The translations under genes were made by a program, and so were the position numbers. DNA of 7,093 bases from Acidobacteria bacterium CG_4_9_14_3_um_filter_49_7 (GTDB lineage Bacteria; Acidobacteriota; Holophagae; Thermotomaculales; Thermotomaculaceae), in assembly GCA_002789615.1 (NCBI GenBank), contig PFTO01000060.1, positions 1 to 7,093 on the forward strand, given 5' to 3'. Below, one piece after another: positions 6,160 through 7,093 of this stretch; the first letter of the stretch is position 1; each line of letters begins with the position of its first letter. The notes beneath the pieces are model-generated. The model worked only from the letters and a program-made list of their open reading frames with translations, was not told where the DNA came from and did not search any database.

Positions 6160-6887
6160 GTTTCCACTTTCTCCATTTCCTTGAAGTCCGTCAAATCCGG
6201 CTGAAGCGGTGTCACAGAGACAAAACCGTTCAGTACTTCCACAATGTCGGTACCGGGCCTGTCCGACCAGGCGGGAGGGACGCCACCGATCCAGAGAGCC
6301 TGCTGATTCCGGGACTGGCGACATGGCTCCACATTGCCCGGATATATCCGGCTGGAAAGACGGGTCATAACTGTTCCCCGAATCTCTCCCTCTGGGTAGT
6401 TGATATTGAGCATCGCCTTGTCTTCCATCACCAGAATCCGCGGAAACAAATTGGAAAAATGATCCAGAATGGCGGGCAGATTTTGAAGGTTTTTCGCGGA
6501 AAGCGCCACTCCCGAAATATCATGGAAAAATCCTTCCATGGCACCTGCTACAGTACCGGAATAAATCACATCCTCTCCCATGTTGTAGCCCTTGTTAACT
6601 CCGGAAACAACAACATCAGGGCGGTCTTCTTTTAGGATGTGGAAAAGTCCGAGGTAGGTGCAATCAGCTGGTGTTCCATCTACAATATAGAAGTCAGGCT
6701 CAATTTCATTCAGTTGAAGCGGCCGATTTAATGTCAAAGCATGGGAAGAACCGGACATCTCCTGGTGCGGCACAACTGTTACCACTCTGCCAAACCGACG
6801 CAAGGATTCTCCCAGTTTTTGCACACCTTCCGAAAAAGGTCCGTCGTCGTTGGTAAGGAGAAACACTCTATTTCCCGATTTGCTCAA
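6144..6887 (-). CDS. surE: 5'/3'-nucleotidase SurE
   Basis: SurE is a cytoplasmic metal-dependent phosphatase acting on 5'- and 3'-nucleoside monophosphates, and in some species on short polyphosphate. The protein is about 247 residues, a normal length. Counting from the TTG at 6893, the motifs are TNDDG (metal ligands Asp16, Asp17), MSGSSHALT (Ser47), GTPADC (73-78), and VSGVNKGYNMGEDVIYSGT with metal-binding Asn100. The C-terminus has the family pattern GTD...VLNGFVSVTPLQPDLTD. No ATG is available at the start. TTG at 6887 has GGAG six bases upstream and is my choice; TTG at 6893 touches that GGAG, so is less likely. GTG at 6866, one base after the preceding gene's stop, would begin MFLLTNDDG, close to the E. 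coli N-terminus, and remains possible. The 3' end overlaps the DedA-type gene by 16 bases. Confidence 0.94.
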   Translation of the reverse strand: MSKSGNRVFLLTNDDGPFSEGVQKLGESLRRFGRVVTVVPHQEMSGSSHALTLNRPLQLNEIEPDFYIVDGTPADCTYLGLFHILKEDRPDVVVSGVNKGYNMGEDVIYSGTVAGAMEGFFHDISGVALSAKNLQNLPAILDHFSNLFPRILVMEDKAMLNINYPEGEIRGTVMTRLSSRIYPGNVEPCRQSRNQQALWIGGVPPAWSDRPGTDIVEVLNGFVSVTPLQPDLTDFKEMEKVETCLKI

Positions 6888-7093
6888 TTTCAACTCCAGT
6901 ATAGTAATGCTTCAGAATATCCGTGTAGGAATAGCCCTTCGTGGCCATTCCGAATGCTCCTACCTGACACATGCCGACTCCATGGCCCCAGGCGCTTCCT
7001 GTCAGATACACACCAAGCAGACTCCCATCCTTGTCCAGCCTTTTGAAGAGCCGGAATTTATTTTCCTTGCCCCCCAGCGTCCATCTGATCTTC
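6868..7093 (-). CDS. SpoIID/LytB-domain protein, C-terminal end only
   Basis: The last 74 codons of a gene that enters from beyond the right edge. The frame is set by the TAG at 6868-6870 and is too short and start-less to stand out as a normal reading frame. The sequence GSAWGHGVGMCQVGAFGMA, then GYSYTDILKHYYTGVEI, is the characteristic C-terminal block of the SpoIID/LytB domain. In Bacillus and Clostridium this domain is a peptidoglycan lytic transglycosylase that acts on denuded glycan strands; many non-spore-forming bacteria have it in envelope-remodelling proteins. A signal peptide or extra domains cannot be judged because the N-terminus is missing. The gene end overlaps the likely surE start by about 20 bases. 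Its presence does not by itself imply sporulation. Confidence 0.88.
   Translation of the reverse strand, partial: KIRWTLGGKENKFRLFKRLDKDGSLLGVYLTGSAWGHGVGMCQVGAFGMATKGYSYTDILKHYYTGVEIEQIGK
6894..6897 (-). promoter_or_regulatory. Ribosome binding site deciding the surE start
   Basis: GGAG on the minus strand lies six bases before the TTG at 6887 and directly abuts the TTG at 6893, favouring the former. It sits inside the coding sequence of the upstream SpoIID-domain gene. Confidence 0.45.

Noticed and set aside
6160..6324. 55-residue N-terminal extension of the DedA-type protein
   Set aside because: The extension overlaps surE coding sequence, is not hydrophobic and does not resemble the family; the ATG at 6159 gives a normal-length protein.
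6096..6635. 179-codon open frame on the plus strand
   Set aside because: It is antisense to surE and the DedA start; the surE motifs on the other strand are unmistakable and this translation resembles nothing.

Overview
The window is gene-dense bacterial chromosomal DNA of roughly even base composition, and every gene in it is recognisable. No phage, transposase, CRISPR, rRNA or tRNA signal was seen. The best hint of lineage is the carbamoyl-phosphate synthase large subunit. It carries the sequence signatures of the clade shared by eukaryotic CAD/CPS enzymes and Bacteroidota-type bacteria, not those of the E. coli type. With SpoIID/LytB-domain and DedA-type envelope proteins alongside, a Bacteroidota/FCB-superphylum or related uncultured lineage is plausible, but I cannot place it further from sequence alone.

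Layout, plus strand (1-5286). The 3' two-thirds of carB (pyrimidine/arginine precursor synthesis) is followed after 9 bases by mutY (adenine glycosylase for A:8-oxoG repair), which ends in an unusually complete Nudix domain. A 320-base non-coding gap (3307-3626) follows. It holds an 11-base direct repeat, a pair of 15-base perfect inverted repeats about 215 bases apart with hairpins between them, and a good sigma70-like promoter. That promoter precedes an NRAMP divalent-metal transporter gene, whose stop codon lies one base before the start of a small universal-stress-protein (UspA) gene. The two are almost certainly one transcription unit with coupled translation.

Layout, minus strand (7093-5312). 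A run of four genes converges on uspA: the end of a SpoIID/LytB-domain protein, surE (5'/3'-nucleotidase), a DedA/VTT-family membrane protein and an acylphosphatase. Neighbours are packed or overlapping: surE and dedA overlap by 16 bases, dedA and the acylphosphatase by 19, and surE probably overlaps the spoIID-like gene. This suggests one translationally coupled operon with an envelope and phosphate-ester flavour. The two convergent units are separated by only 25 bases.

Nothing here is clearly a new defence or mobile system. The points most worth a second look are the intact Nudix box inside MutY, the inverted-repeat-bounded non-coding segment after mutY, and the tightly coupled NRAMP-UspA and SpoIID-SurE-DedA-acylphosphatase arrangements.
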